From assembly GCA_938012815.1 (NCBI GenBank), contig CALLVV010000001.1, forward strand, positions 1 through 64,000: DNA of 64,000 bases. The letters are read 5' to 3'. The notes under the pieces are model-generated. The model had not been told where the DNA came from. It made no database searches and saw only the letters and a list, made by a program, of their open reading frames with translations. A program made the translations under genes and the position numbers. Every line of letters starts with the position of its first letter. Position 1 is the first letter of the stretch. Source of the DNA: an uncultured Propionibacteriaceae bacterium (GTDB lineage: Bacteria; Actinomycetota; Actinomycetes; Propionibacteriales; Propionibacteriaceae). This document shows, in pieces, positions 16,501-25,244 of the stretch.

Positions 16501-19101
16501 TCAGGAACCTTGAAACCCGACGATCCGCCGCGCGACCGTCACCGCCTTGCTGGTGCCTTTCCGGGCGGCCAATGCCGCGACATTCGGCAGGTCGACGGCG
16601 ACCCCCGCCGCCCGCACCTCCGGAAGGTGACGCAGCACCGCCTCCAGTGCCGTCGTCGTCGCAGCCGTGGTTCTCCGCTGCCCCGCGAGTTCCTCCGCGA
16701 TTGTCACCAGCAACGGCCAGGCCAGGGCCAACCCGCCGGCGTCGGCGACGGTGCACAGGACCGCCACCGTCTTCGCGGGCGAATGGGGCCAGGTCTCGTG
16801 TTTTGCCCGCGGCATGTCGTTGAGGTCGTCCCACCAGGGACTCCGCCAGGCGTCGACGAGGTCGCCGGGGTGCAGGCGGCCCTCGTCCCAGGCGGTCAGG
16901 AGGGCCTCGGCGACGCGGTCGCGGTCCTTCAGCGCTGCCCCCGAGATCACGGCGAGGGTGACGAACGACAGTACCGGTCCGAACCGTCCCGCCACCGCCG
17001 TGACCGGGAGGAAACCGGCGACCGCCTCGGTGGGGTGGTAATTCCCGAACTCCTGCAGGATCAGCGCCGCAGGCCGGGTCGGGTGCGCAGGGAGCAGCGT
17101 CAGGGCGGCCTCGGAGTCGGAGTCGTACAAGATTGAGCCGCGGGGCTGGAAGTGAACCTCGGTGCCGTCGTTCCCCATCGACTCGATACGGATCGTGTCG
17201 TCGGGGTCTGGTTCCGGCCACGCTTCGGGCAGGTCCCGCACCGCCTCCCGGTAGAGGCTGCGATCCGGGTGGAACCGTTCCGCCCAGGCGTTGTGCAGTC
17301 CGAGCGGCCCGAACGTGCTGGGCTCGTCGCCGTCGGCGATCAGCCTCACGACCGGGCGGTTCAGGTACGGGCGGTCGTCCCCGGCTGCCGGGCGGAGCCG
17401 GAGCACGCCGGGGCGGGGTTCGTCGTCGCGCCAGCGGGCGAGCACCCCGGACAGGCGGACCTCGACGCCGCGGATGGGCAGATCGAGGCCGGAGACATCC
17501 CGCGGGGCGGAGGCGCGGTCGAGGCGGGCCAGGGCCACGGCGACGTCGGTGGGTACCAGCTCCACCCCGGCCTCCCGGAACCTGTCGACCCGCTCCCGGA
17601 AGACTTCCCAGGCGATGCGGAACCCCTCGTGGGTGGGGGTGGACAGCAGACAGGGCAGTTCGCCGAGCAGGCCGAGGACGTCGCGGGCTCGCTGCGCGGC
17701 GAGGAAGGACAGGGGACCACCCCGCGATGCGGCGGACCGGACGCCCCGGCCCGGAACAATAGTACCGTCACCCAAGCACACGACCAGCCGGGTCAGGAAA
17801 CCGCACCAGCCATCCGGCGACACGTTCTCCCCGATCAGACGGACCAGATACTCGGGGCCCTTGGCGCGGGCGGTGGCGACGAGGGCCGCGAGGAGACGCT
17901 CGTAACGGAAGGCGCTCAACCGCCACCGGGTGTCGATGTCGGTGAGCAGCGCCAGCAGGGCGGGTTCGTCGAGGACCAGGGCGTCGTCGGTGAACTCGGG
18001 AAGAGGCTCCGGCGCCGGCAGCGACGGTTCCCGCCACAACCCGAGCGGCTCCTCCTCGGGCGGGGCGGCGTCCCAGCCGTCCAGGAGTTCCCGGGCCAGT
18101 TCGGCGGTGGTGGTATCCGCGCCGGCAACCAGCGCCTCGACGGTCCCGACGAGATCCTGCGACGGCGCCCCCAACCCGCGGAGGGCCTTCAGGACGTCGC
18201 GTTTGACGCCCTTCTCCTTGCGGACCAGGACGTCGAGGGCCAGGGCGGTCAGGTCGTCGTCGCCGAGGCCGTCGGCCAGCAGGCACCCGGTGAAGAGTTT
18301 CACGACGGTTTTGTCGGCGTTCGGCAGGCCCGCCAGCAGGCGGGGCCGCTCCGCGGGGAGCAGGCCTTCCAGGTCGAGCGCCCGCAGCCAGTGCACGACG
18401 GCCTGCTGGGCGGTGGGGCGGTCGCCGCGTTCGACGACCCGGAGCAGCGCATCCAGCAGAGCGGGGTCGTTCGTGGGTTCTTGTTCCTGCAGGGCCTTCA
18501 TTTTCTCTCGGATATCGGACTCGTTCCTGTCGAGGCCGGGAAAGGTGAGGGCGTTCGGGGATGCGCAGGCCTGCAGGAAGTGTTCCTGCCAGCGCGTGCC
18601 GGGCCTGGGATCGGAGTTGTTGCTGGCCCAGCCTGCCCAGTAGGTGGTGTGGTCCGCCCCGGGCAGCGGCAGATCCAGGGTGACGCACAGGGGCCCGACG
18701 AGATGGCTGATCCGCCAGAGGTCATCGCGTTTCCTCAGCAGGGCCGCCACGAGTTTCTCCACCCAGCCGGCGCCCCGGCCGGTGAGCACGGCCACTGTCT
18801 GGTTGATGGCGTCTTCGTCTTGCAGGGAGGTGACCGTCGAGAAACTGAACGTCGCCGCGGTCTGGGCGGGGGTGCTTCCCAGCGCGGCGGTGAGCAGCAC
18901 GAGACGCGTGTCGGGGAACCCCCATTCGTCGGTCAGCGCAGCTTTGATGGCGCGACGGCCCTTCTTCAACACCCGCGATCTCGATGCCCGCTCCTCGGGG
19001 TTCGTTGATTCCAGTTCCTCGATGAGGTGCCGGATGCTGGTGGCCTCCCTGGTCATCCGGACGAGGTCGGCCTCCTCTGGGGTGAGGTCCCGGTCGGTCA
19101 T
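16501..19101 (-). CDS. DUF6493-like large protein, copy 3
   Basis: 866 aa, soluble, leucine- and alanine-rich helical protein. Shared blocks are LVRKEKGVKRDVLKALRGLGAPSQDL, PCLLSTPTHEGFRIAWEVF..RVDRFREAGVELVPTDVAVALARLDR, and the C-terminal GGLALAWPLLVTIAEELAG with DLPNVAALAARKGTSKAVTVARRIV. The start ATG 19101 gives MTDRDLTPEEADLVRMTREATS, similar to the copy 4 start (LTPDELVLHRLINRTRTT), which supports it. Copy 4 lies 0.6 kb upstream on the same strand, separated by an unrelated convergent gene. Very high GC, unlike the adjacent NTPase. Function unknown; the family is assigned by resemblance and by the SWIM neighbour. Confidence 0.72.
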   Translation of the reverse strand: MTDRDLTPEEADLVRMTREATSIRHLIEELESTNPEERASRSRVLKKGRRAIKAALTDEWGFPDTRLVLLTAALGSTPAQTAATFSFSTVTSLQDEDAINQTVAVLTGRGAGWVEKLVAALLRKRDDLWRISHLVGPLCVTLDLPLPGADHTTYWAGWASNNSDPRPGTRWQEHFLQACASPNALTFPGLDRNESDIREKMKALQEQEPTNDPALLDALLRVVERGDRPTAQQAVVHWLRALDLEGLLPAERPRLLAGLPNADKTVVKLFTGCLLADGLGDDDLTALALDVLVRKEKGVKRDVLKALRGLGAPSQDLVGTVEALVAGADTTTAELARELLDGWDAAPPEEEPLGLWREPSLPAPEPLPEFTDDALVLDEPALLALLTDIDTRWRLSAFRYERLLAALVATARAKGPEYLVRLIGENVSPDGWCGFLTRLVVCLGDGTIVPGRGVRSAASRGGPLSFLAAQRARDVLGLLGELPCLLSTPTHEGFRIAWEVFRERVDRFREAGVELVPTDVAVALARLDRASAPRDVSGLDLPIRGVEVRLSGVLARWRDDEPRPGVLRLRPAAGDDRPYLNRPVVRLIADGDEPSTFGPLGLHNAWAERFHPDRSLYREAVRDLPEAWPEPDPDDTIRIESMGNDGTEVHFQPRGSILYDSDSEAALTLLPAHPTRPAALILQEFGNYHPTEAVAGFLPVTAVAGRFGPVLSFVTLAVISGAALKDRDRVAEALLTAWDEGRLHPGDLVDAWRSPWWDDLNDMPRAKHETWPHSPAKTVAVLCTVADAGGLALAWPLLVTIAEELAGQRRTTAATTTALEAVLRHLPEVRAAGVAVDLPNVAALAARKGTSKAVTVARRIVGFQGS

Positions 19102-19252
19102 GGTGGGCTCCCGTCCTCTCGGTAGCGGGGTTCGTGGGTCCGGTTCAACTCCATGATTCCAGCAGCGAAGCGGCCGGCCGGGTGGTGGGCAATGCCGCCG
19201 ACCACCGATCCGTGGTATCTGTTGGATCCTGCTGAACCATCCAGGAGGTCTG

Positions 19253-19687
19253 GTGAGAATCTGGTCGTTGCATCCGGGATATCTCGACAGGCAGGGACTG
19301 GTCGCCTGCTGGCGGGAGTCGTTGCTGGCGCAGAAGGTCCTCGCCGGGAAAACCGTCGGCTACACCCGGCATCCGCAGCTCGCCAGGTTCAGGGTCCTCG
19401 ACGACCCGCTGGCCGGGATCGGGGCCTACCTGCAGGGACTCGCGGACGAGGCGGGGCTGCGGGGATACCGCTTCGACGTCAGCCGGATCGCGAGACCCGA
19501 CCGTGTGTTCACGCTCACCGTCACCCGTGGGCAGCTCGACGTCGAGGCCGCTCATCTGCTCGCCAAGCTGAAGGAGCGCTCACCCGAGCGGGTCGCAGGA
19601 TTCCCCAAGCCCGCGGATCTGCTCCCGCACCCGCTGTTCACCGTCGCCCCGGGGCCGGTTGCCGACTGGGAACGCGCCCGGTCATAG
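19253..19687 (+). CDS. Pyrimidine-dimer DNA glycosylase family protein (endonuclease V-like)
   Basis: 144 aa from a GTG at 19253 with AGGAGG 5 nt upstream. The N-terminus MRIWSLHPGYLDRQGLVACWRESLLAQKVL is the hallmark of the T4 endonuclease V-like family, followed by GYTRHPQLARF and RGYRFDVSRI. Such enzymes remove the 5' base of UV-induced pyrimidine dimers and nick the backbone. The N-terminal amine is the nucleophile in T4 endonuclease V, where the residue after Met is Thr; here it is Arg, so the chemistry may differ. The gene is inserted between DUF6493-like copies 3 and 4 on the opposite strand. Its end overlaps the copy 4 stop by 6 bp. Confidence 0.8.
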   Translation: MRIWSLHPGYLDRQGLVACWRESLLAQKVLAGKTVGYTRHPQLARFRVLDDPLAGIGAYLQGLADEAGLRGYRFDVSRIARPDRVFTLTVTRGQLDVEAAHLLAKLKERSPERVAGFPKPADLLPHPLFTVAPGPVADWERARS

Positions 19688-22153
19688 CTGTGACACGATC
19701 AGTTTTGCCACCCTCACTGCCTTGGTGGGGGCCTCCTTGTTCGCCAGGGCCATGATGTTCGGCAGGTCGACGGGGATGCCTGCGGCCCGCGCCTCGGGAA
19801 GGTAGTGCAGCAGCGACTCCAACACGGTGGAGGCCGGGGCCGGGATCTTCTCCTGGCCCGCTATCTCCTCCGCCATGGTGGTCAGCAGCGGCCAGGTCAG
19901 GGCCAGGCCGCCCCCATCGGCGATGCGCCCCAGGGTTTCGGTGACCCTGGGGGCCGAGAACTCCCGGATCCCGCGCCACGGGCTGCGCCAGGCTGAGATG
20001 AGATCGTCGGCGGTGAGACGTTCCTCGTCCCAGGCGGTGAGCAGCAGGGCGGCGGCGCGGTCGCGGTTCTTCGTCGTCGTGTCCGAGGCCAGTGCCAGGG
20101 ATACGAAGGAGGCCACCGGCCCGAACCGCGGGATGGTTGTCGCGATTCGCTCGAAGATGCTCAGGGCGAACGTCTTCGAGGCGTAAAGGACCAGGCCCGC
20201 GGGACGGGTCGGGTGTTCGGGCAGCGTCACGAACACCCACGGGTCCTCCTGGTGTGCGTATATCGGCTGATAGGGGAGGCTCCAGTGGCTGTGGATGCCC
20301 AGCAATTCGTGACTCGTGGGTTCGTCTCCATCGACCTCCAGCCGTCTGAACGGGGGATCGTGGTCCTGCTCGTCCCGGGCGGTCAGGCCACGCAGCTCGC
20401 CGGGCCGCGCCGGGTGGTCGCGCCAGTGAGCGATCACCGCCGCGAGATCGGTCGTCACTCCGTGGATGGGCTGCTCGAACGCGGACAGGTCGTCGGGGGC
20501 CTTCGAGCGGTCCAGCCGCGCCAGCGCCACCGCGACATCCGTCGGGAGCACCGCCAGGTCCGCTTCCCGGTAGCGACGCGCCCGCCTGGTGAACACTTTC
20601 CAGGTGATGCTGAAGCCGGTGTGGGTGGGGGTGGACAGCAGACAGGGGAGCTCGCCGAGCCGGCCGAGGACGTCGATGGCGCGCTGCACGGGCAGGAAGG
20701 TCAAGGGCCACGACTCCATCATCATCGGCTGCCTCAGCTCGCCGTCACCCCGTTTGCCCAGCCTCTCCAGGAGCTGGGCCAGGACCGAGCTGTGCGGATT
20801 GGTGTACCTGATGCCGGTGCGGATCGCGTGCTTGACCCGGATCGGGCCGCGCGCGTGCGCCGTCGCCACCAACGCCGCCAGGGCGTGTTCCTGGAGGTCG
20901 GGGTCGCACCGCCGGTCGGCGTCCACCTTCGTGATCAGTGCCGCCAGGCCGGGATCGTCGAGGACCAGGGCGGCGTCGGTGTGGTCGCGCAACAGCTGCG
21001 GGCAGCGACCCGCCGGGGTGCGCCACAGGCCGAGTGTTCCTGCGTCCCGTGCCCGGGGACGGGGGGTGTCGGGGACCGGGCCGCCGCCGTGGGATGGTTG
21101 CGGCTGCCCGGCGTTCTCCGGTTTCCCGGTGGTTGTGCCGTTCCAGTGATCCAGGAGGTTTCTCGCCAGGGCAGCGCTGGTGGTGTCCTGGTCCGACGCG
21201 ATCAACTGGACGGTGTCAAGGAGATTCTGCGACGGGACGGTGAGCCGGATGGCCGCCTTCGCCACGGTGCGTTTCAGGCCTTTCTCGCTGCGGGGCAGGA
21301 TGGCCAGGGTCAGGTCGGTGAGATCGGCGTCGGAGAGGTCGGCGGCGAGCAGTTGCTTGATGGCCAGTTTCGCGAAGGCACCGCCGGCATTGGGCAGGGC
21401 GGCGATCACTCGTTTTCGTTCGGTCGGGAGGAGGGGGATCAGTCCGAGCCCCTCCAGCCACAGCATCGCAACCCGCTGGCCGCCGATGCGGTCGCCGCGG
21501 TCGAAGATCTGGAGCAGGGCCCGCAGCAGGGCCGGATCGTCGGTGGGTTCAGCGGCACGCAGATTCTGGGCGCAGCGAACCACCGTGTCCACGTATGTGG
21601 TTCGGTCTTCGTGAGGTATCACGAAGGCGTTGGGTGCGGCGCAGGCGGCGATGAAACGTTTCTCCCAGCGGCAGTGGTGGGCGGGCGCCGGGTGGTTCCG
21701 CATCCAGCCCAGCCAGTAGCGGGAATCCGTGGGCAGAGGTAGCTCGAAGGTGTTGATGAGCGGATCCAGCAGCGGGGGGAGGTGTTCGGTCAGGCTGACC
21801 TTCCTCAGGGCGGCCGCGACGAACTCCCGCACCCATTCCTCGCCGCGGGCCGTGAGCCTCTCCACCACCTGGGTCCGTGTCAGGTGGTCGCGCACCAGCA
21901 GTTTGACGGACCACTCACTCAGGGTGGTTGCCACTTGCTCGGGTGTGGCGTCCAGGAAGGCGGCCAACACGATGCAGCGATACTGCAAACCGAAGGCTGT
22001 CCTGCTGCGCAGCACCGGCAGCGACTTCTTGGCCAGCGTGCGCTGCTCCGACGAGAGTCGTTCCAGCCCATCCAGCAGATCCTTGGTGGTCCGGGTCCGG
22101 TTTATGAGGCGGTGAAGCACCAATTCGTCCGGGGTGAGAGACCTGTCTGCCAT
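19682..22153 (-). CDS. DUF6493-like large protein, copy 4 (adjacent to the SWIM gene)
   Basis: 823 aa. It starts 18 nt after the SWIM gene stop, so the two are almost certainly one transcript. Shared blocks are LPRSEKGLKRTVAKAAIRLTVPSQNL, PCLLSTPTHTGFSITWKVF..RRARRYREADLAVLPTDVAVALARLDR and GGLALTWPLLTTMAEEIAGQ. Its C-terminal block ANKEAPTKAVRVAKLIV differs from the ALAARKG form of the other copies, so it has not been homogenised with them. A proline/glycine-rich linker lies near residues 350-375. No catalytic motif is visible. As the copy coupled to SWIM, it is the best candidate for the ancestral partner. Confidence 0.72.
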   Translation of the reverse strand: MADRSLTPDELVLHRLINRTRTTKDLLDGLERLSSEQRTLAKKSLPVLRSRTAFGLQYRCIVLAAFLDATPEQVATTLSEWSVKLLVRDHLTRTQVVERLTARGEEWVREFVAAALRKVSLTEHLPPLLDPLINTFELPLPTDSRYWLGWMRNHPAPAHHCRWEKRFIAACAAPNAFVIPHEDRTTYVDTVVRCAQNLRAAEPTDDPALLRALLQIFDRGDRIGGQRVAMLWLEGLGLIPLLPTERKRVIAALPNAGGAFAKLAIKQLLAADLSDADLTDLTLAILPRSEKGLKRTVAKAAIRLTVPSQNLLDTVQLIASDQDTTSAALARNLLDHWNGTTTGKPENAGQPQPSHGGGPVPDTPRPRARDAGTLGLWRTPAGRCPQLLRDHTDAALVLDDPGLAALITKVDADRRCDPDLQEHALAALVATAHARGPIRVKHAIRTGIRYTNPHSSVLAQLLERLGKRGDGELRQPMMMESWPLTFLPVQRAIDVLGRLGELPCLLSTPTHTGFSITWKVFTRRARRYREADLAVLPTDVAVALARLDRSKAPDDLSAFEQPIHGVTTDLAAVIAHWRDHPARPGELRGLTARDEQDHDPPFRRLEVDGDEPTSHELLGIHSHWSLPYQPIYAHQEDPWVFVTLPEHPTRPAGLVLYASKTFALSIFERIATTIPRFGPVASFVSLALASDTTTKNRDRAAALLLTAWDEERLTADDLISAWRSPWRGIREFSAPRVTETLGRIADGGGLALTWPLLTTMAEEIAGQEKIPAPASTVLESLLHYLPEARAAGIPVDLPNIMALANKEAPTKAVRVAKLIVSQL

Positions 22154-22171
22154 GATCTTGTTTCCTGTTGT

Positions 22172-23491
22172 TCAGTTGAGTTCGGAGGGTGTCCTGCTCA
22201 GCTCGACGGCCACGATGTGTTTGCACACTCCTCGTGACCCCGTGTGGCCGCGCCACCAAGGGCAGGTGCAGCTCGGTGGATCGGCGCGGACGATGTACTC
22301 GTCGTGATCACCTCGCACCCGGAAGGTCCCGGGGTGCCCATCGAACGGCCGCACCGCGCCGGCGGTGGTGAGGCGTTTCGCATGCCTCAGGCGCGGGTTG
22401 TGCTTGTTCACACGGTTGGCGTCGCCGGGCAGTTCCCGGTGGAAATAGGCCTGCTCGTACAGGTCGAAACCCACCCTGCCGTCTCCGGCCAGCACCGCCA
22501 GGCTCTGCCCCACGCGTTCCTCGCTCAACCCGGTCTCCGCCGTCAGCGAGGCGACCTCGATGCGGGGCTCGAACGCCAGGCAGGCCGAGATCAACGCGGA
22601 ATCGTCGATGGCGGTGGGGGCGGCCAGTTTCGTCAGCAACGCGCCCTCGCCCGAGAAACCCCGGTAGTGCTCGGCGGTGAGGGTGAACGTCAACCTTCCG
22701 TGGGGCAGCGAGAACTCCCACACTGACGCCGCTTTGGGGGCCTGTGACAGGCCGTAGACGCGCATGCCCATGATCTGAGGGCTGAGGCGGCGGGCCGCCC
22801 GCAACCGGTTCAGACCCTCCGCGTACACGGTGTCCTTCCCGGGGCGCAGCGCAGGTTTCACCCCCAACCTCGAGATGCTCCAGTGCCCCTTGCGACCCGC
22901 CCCCGACGGCAGCGTCGCCAGGAACTGGCGGGTCTGCACGGCTGGTGTCTCGCCGATCAGGTCCAGTTCCCGGGTCAGCTCCTGCGACGACCCGAGCGCC
23001 TTCAACCAGCGATCTGGCAACTCCACCTTCCGCTCCACGTGCGTGGCATCGAGGGTGGAGACGCGCAGCTCGTCGTTGCCGATGGCCAGATGCATGAGTT
23101 CCGACGGTGAGATCTGTCCGAGGGTTTCCCGCAGCGGCTGGTTGATGTCGACGTTGGTGGTGCCGTGGTGGATGTCACCCCCGTCGAAGGCGGCCGCCAG
23201 GAGATCCAGCCGCACCCCGACGGTGTTGCACGCCGAGAACGCCTCGAACCGTATGCGGTCCCCGTTGGCGGTGCAGATCGGGTCCCGCATTCCAGCGGGC
23301 GCCGGTTGGAAGTAGCGGGTCCGGGCCACGTCTGCCAGCACGAGCAGACCGCGGGCCAGCACGAGTGGCTGGGCGGCGAACCCCGAGAAGAACTCGGGCG
23401 TCTCGGTGAGCCCCTCGGGGGTGAGGGCGGGGGCCAGTTCCAGGGTCAGGCCGGTGCCGTCGAGGGTCGAGGCCGAGGTGAACGATCTCAT
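22172..23491 (-). CDS. SWIM zinc-finger family protein
   Basis: 439 aa from ATG 23491 (MRSFTSASTLDG); an upstream start at 23590 is in frame but crosses the likely promoter. The C-terminus holds a complete SWIM motif, CxC-x12-CxH, with Cys408, Cys410, Cys423 and His425 within CTCPWWRGHTGSRGVCKH. SWIM domains bind zinc and mediate DNA or protein contacts. The rest is a conserved core seen in actinobacterial SWIM proteins (IHHGTTNVDINQPLRETL, VYGLSQAPKAASVWEFSLPHGRL, and a helix-turn-helix-like LTAETGLSEERVGQSLAVLAGDGRVG). It leads the operon with DUF6493-like copy 4. Confidence 0.85.
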   Translation of the reverse strand: MRSFTSASTLDGTGLTLELAPALTPEGLTETPEFFSGFAAQPLVLARGLLVLADVARTRYFQPAPAGMRDPICTANGDRIRFEAFSACNTVGVRLDLLAAAFDGGDIHHGTTNVDINQPLRETLGQISPSELMHLAIGNDELRVSTLDATHVERKVELPDRWLKALGSSQELTRELDLIGETPAVQTRQFLATLPSGAGRKGHWSISRLGVKPALRPGKDTVYAEGLNRLRAARRLSPQIMGMRVYGLSQAPKAASVWEFSLPHGRLTFTLTAEHYRGFSGEGALLTKLAAPTAIDDSALISACLAFEPRIEVASLTAETGLSEERVGQSLAVLAGDGRVGFDLYEQAYFHRELPGDANRVNKHNPRLRHAKRLTTAGAVRPFDGHPGTFRVRGDHDEYIVRADPPSCTCPWWRGHTGSRGVCKHIVAVELSRTPSELN

Positions 23492-23743
23492 AGTGGAACC
23501 GTACCGGGGAACGCCGGCAAAAATCGGTGGAAAGTCAAATCTGCGGGGTTCCCGGATCGCATACACGAGTCTCGTCATGAATCCCGTCATTGTTGGTGTC
23601 GGCCCGGTGTTCCGTGGTTGCGGCGATGGGCAGGCGCCCGCGGGTCATTCGTGAACCTGTCTGCCAGTAGCCTTTTTGATGAACCCGAGGGTGTGCGAGG
23701 TCAATTTCTGTCGGGTTGGTGTTCCCGGAGAGGGTGGGTCTTC

Positions 23744-24382
23744 ATGAGACGCGACACGGGGGTCGAGGTCGGGTTGACAATCGCAGTCATCGGCCTCCAG
23801 GTGTTCGGGGTTTTCCTGCTGGGGTGGCCTGCCGGCAACATCCTGCTGCTCCTGTGGTTCGAGAACCTGCTGCTGACCCTGATGGCCGTCTCCCGGATGG
23901 TGATCTTCCGCAAACTACCGGGAGGCGGCTGGGGGAAGGTCTTGGCAATGGCCTTCGATCTGCTGTTCTTCTGCATGCTGCATCTGGTCCTCGCAGGTCT
24001 GCTTGCCCGTGGATGGGGAATCGCATTCACATGGGCGGCGATCGGAGTGCCTGCTGTTCTGCTCGTGATCCGCTACGTGGCCGAGAGTGTGGGTCGAGGC
24101 CGGGCCGAGGAATCACCGAGAGATTTCAAACAAACCTATTGGTTCACCTTGGCGCGAATTGTCGTGTTCAACGTACCGGTCGTCATCTGCTGTTTGCTCA
24201 CCGTTGTCGGGTACGGACTCATCGCATCCGGATCGTTGAACATCGATCCGGCTGTCGCGCGAGGAACGGTCGTGGCCGTGCTCCTGGGGGTCAAGATCTG
24301 CGTGGAGATCCACTTCTGGCCCGCGATTGCCGGGATTGGTGCCTCGTCGTCGCAGTCGCGTGAGAAGGTTCGCACTTCTTGA
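23744..24382 (+). CDS. DUF6498-like integral membrane protein
   Basis: 212 aa from ATG 23744, with GGAGAGGG about 9 nt upstream. Six or so hydrophobic segments are visible. The family-like motif LLLLWFENLLLTLMAV appears after the second helix and FFCMLHLVLAGLLARG in the middle, as in DUF6498 proteins where an acidic-aromatic pair follows a long helix. The last ~15 residues are polar (SSSQSREKVRTS). Function unknown. Divergent from the SWIM gene with a 250-bp shared upstream region. Confidence 0.6.
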   Translation: MRRDTGVEVGLTIAVIGLQVFGVFLLGWPAGNILLLLWFENLLLTLMAVSRMVIFRKLPGGGWGKVLAMAFDLLFFCMLHLVLAGLLARGWGIAFTWAAIGVPAVLLVIRYVAESVGRGRAEESPRDFKQTYWFTLARIVVFNVPVVICCLLTVVGYGLIASGSLNIDPAVARGTVVAVLLGVKICVEIHFWPAIAGIGASSSQSREKVRTS

Positions 24383-24591
24383 TGAACGGAAGAAGAGCCG
24401 TGCCGATGCCGGTCCTGGTCCAATACCGGGTGGGTGTTTTCCTGCCCGGGGCGTTTGCCACGAGACCCGGGTTCCTGCCGATTTCGGTGGGCGAGATTTC
24501 CTGCACCCGGCGGTCGCCGGGGCGGGTGCCGTCTTCCACGCGGTCGGGGTCGCGGCGGCCCTGGGGGTCGTGGGGTGACGCCGGGGTCCTC

Positions 24592-25143
24592 TCAGGTGGC
24601 CTCGGCCAGTTCGTCGCGGACCGTCATGAGGGCGAAACCCAGCAGGTTCAGCCCGCGCCACGAGTGCGGATCGGTGATGCGGTCGTCGTCGGCGGCCAGG
24701 CCGACCCCCCAGATGCGGTCGACGGGGCTCGCCTCCACCAAAACCCGTTCCCCCGTGCTGAGCAGGAAATCCTGCAGGTCGGGGTGCTGGGAGAACTTGG
24801 CCCGGTTGCCCGCCACCACGAGATCGAAACGGTGCTCGTCCCAGCGGCGTTGATCGAAACCCCGAACCTTGCGACCCAGTCGTTTCGCACAGTCCGGGCG
24901 GGGGGCGGCGACGATGCGATCCACGGCCTCCTCGTCGCCGAAGAGCCGCGCCTTCGCCGCCATCATCCAGTGCTCGGCGGTGGCGTAGCGCACCCCGTCG
25001 ACCTCGAAGGGCGAGGCCCACCACTGGCTGAGGCAGCTGCCGGAGAGGGCGCCGTTCGCAGTGGCCTTGTGGCCCCAGAAGTACAGGTAGTCCGTCTTCT
25101 GTTTCCTGGCCGTGCGGGCCAACAACCAGTCCAAGTCGTACAT
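24592..25143 (-). CDS. NADAR (YbiA-like) family protein
   Basis: 183 aa. It shows the NADAR core in order: DYLYFWGHK, GALSGSCLSQWWASPFEVDGVRYATAEHWMMAAKARLFGD, then GNRAKFSQHPDLQDFLLSTGERVLVEASPVDRIWGVGL. Members remove ADP-ribose from nucleobases or cleave riboflavin-pathway aminouracil intermediates (YbiA), and some act against toxin or phage ADP-ribosylation. This lone copy, divergent from lgt, could be housekeeping. All core residues seen in the family (Glu of AEHWM, Trp-Gly) are present. Confidence 0.85.
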   Translation of the reverse strand: MYDLDWLLARTARKQKTDYLYFWGHKATANGALSGSCLSQWWASPFEVDGVRYATAEHWMMAAKARLFGDEEAVDRIVAAPRPDCAKRLGRKVRGFDQRRWDEHRFDLVVAGNRAKFSQHPDLQDFLLSTGERVLVEASPVDRIWGVGLAADDDRITDPHSWRGLNLLGFALMTVRDELAEAT

Positions 25144-25244
25144 GACTCCTCCAGTGACTGTGTTTTGCGGGATGACAAGCCCCGATTCTAGCGGTTGTGC
25201 AGCGATTGCCGAGATTTGCCGGCAGCGTGTGGAAAGCTTGTTCC

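Noticed and set aside
17152..19008. 618-codon plus-strand open frame
   Set aside because: Antisense shadow of DUF6493-like copy 3; long only because of high GC.
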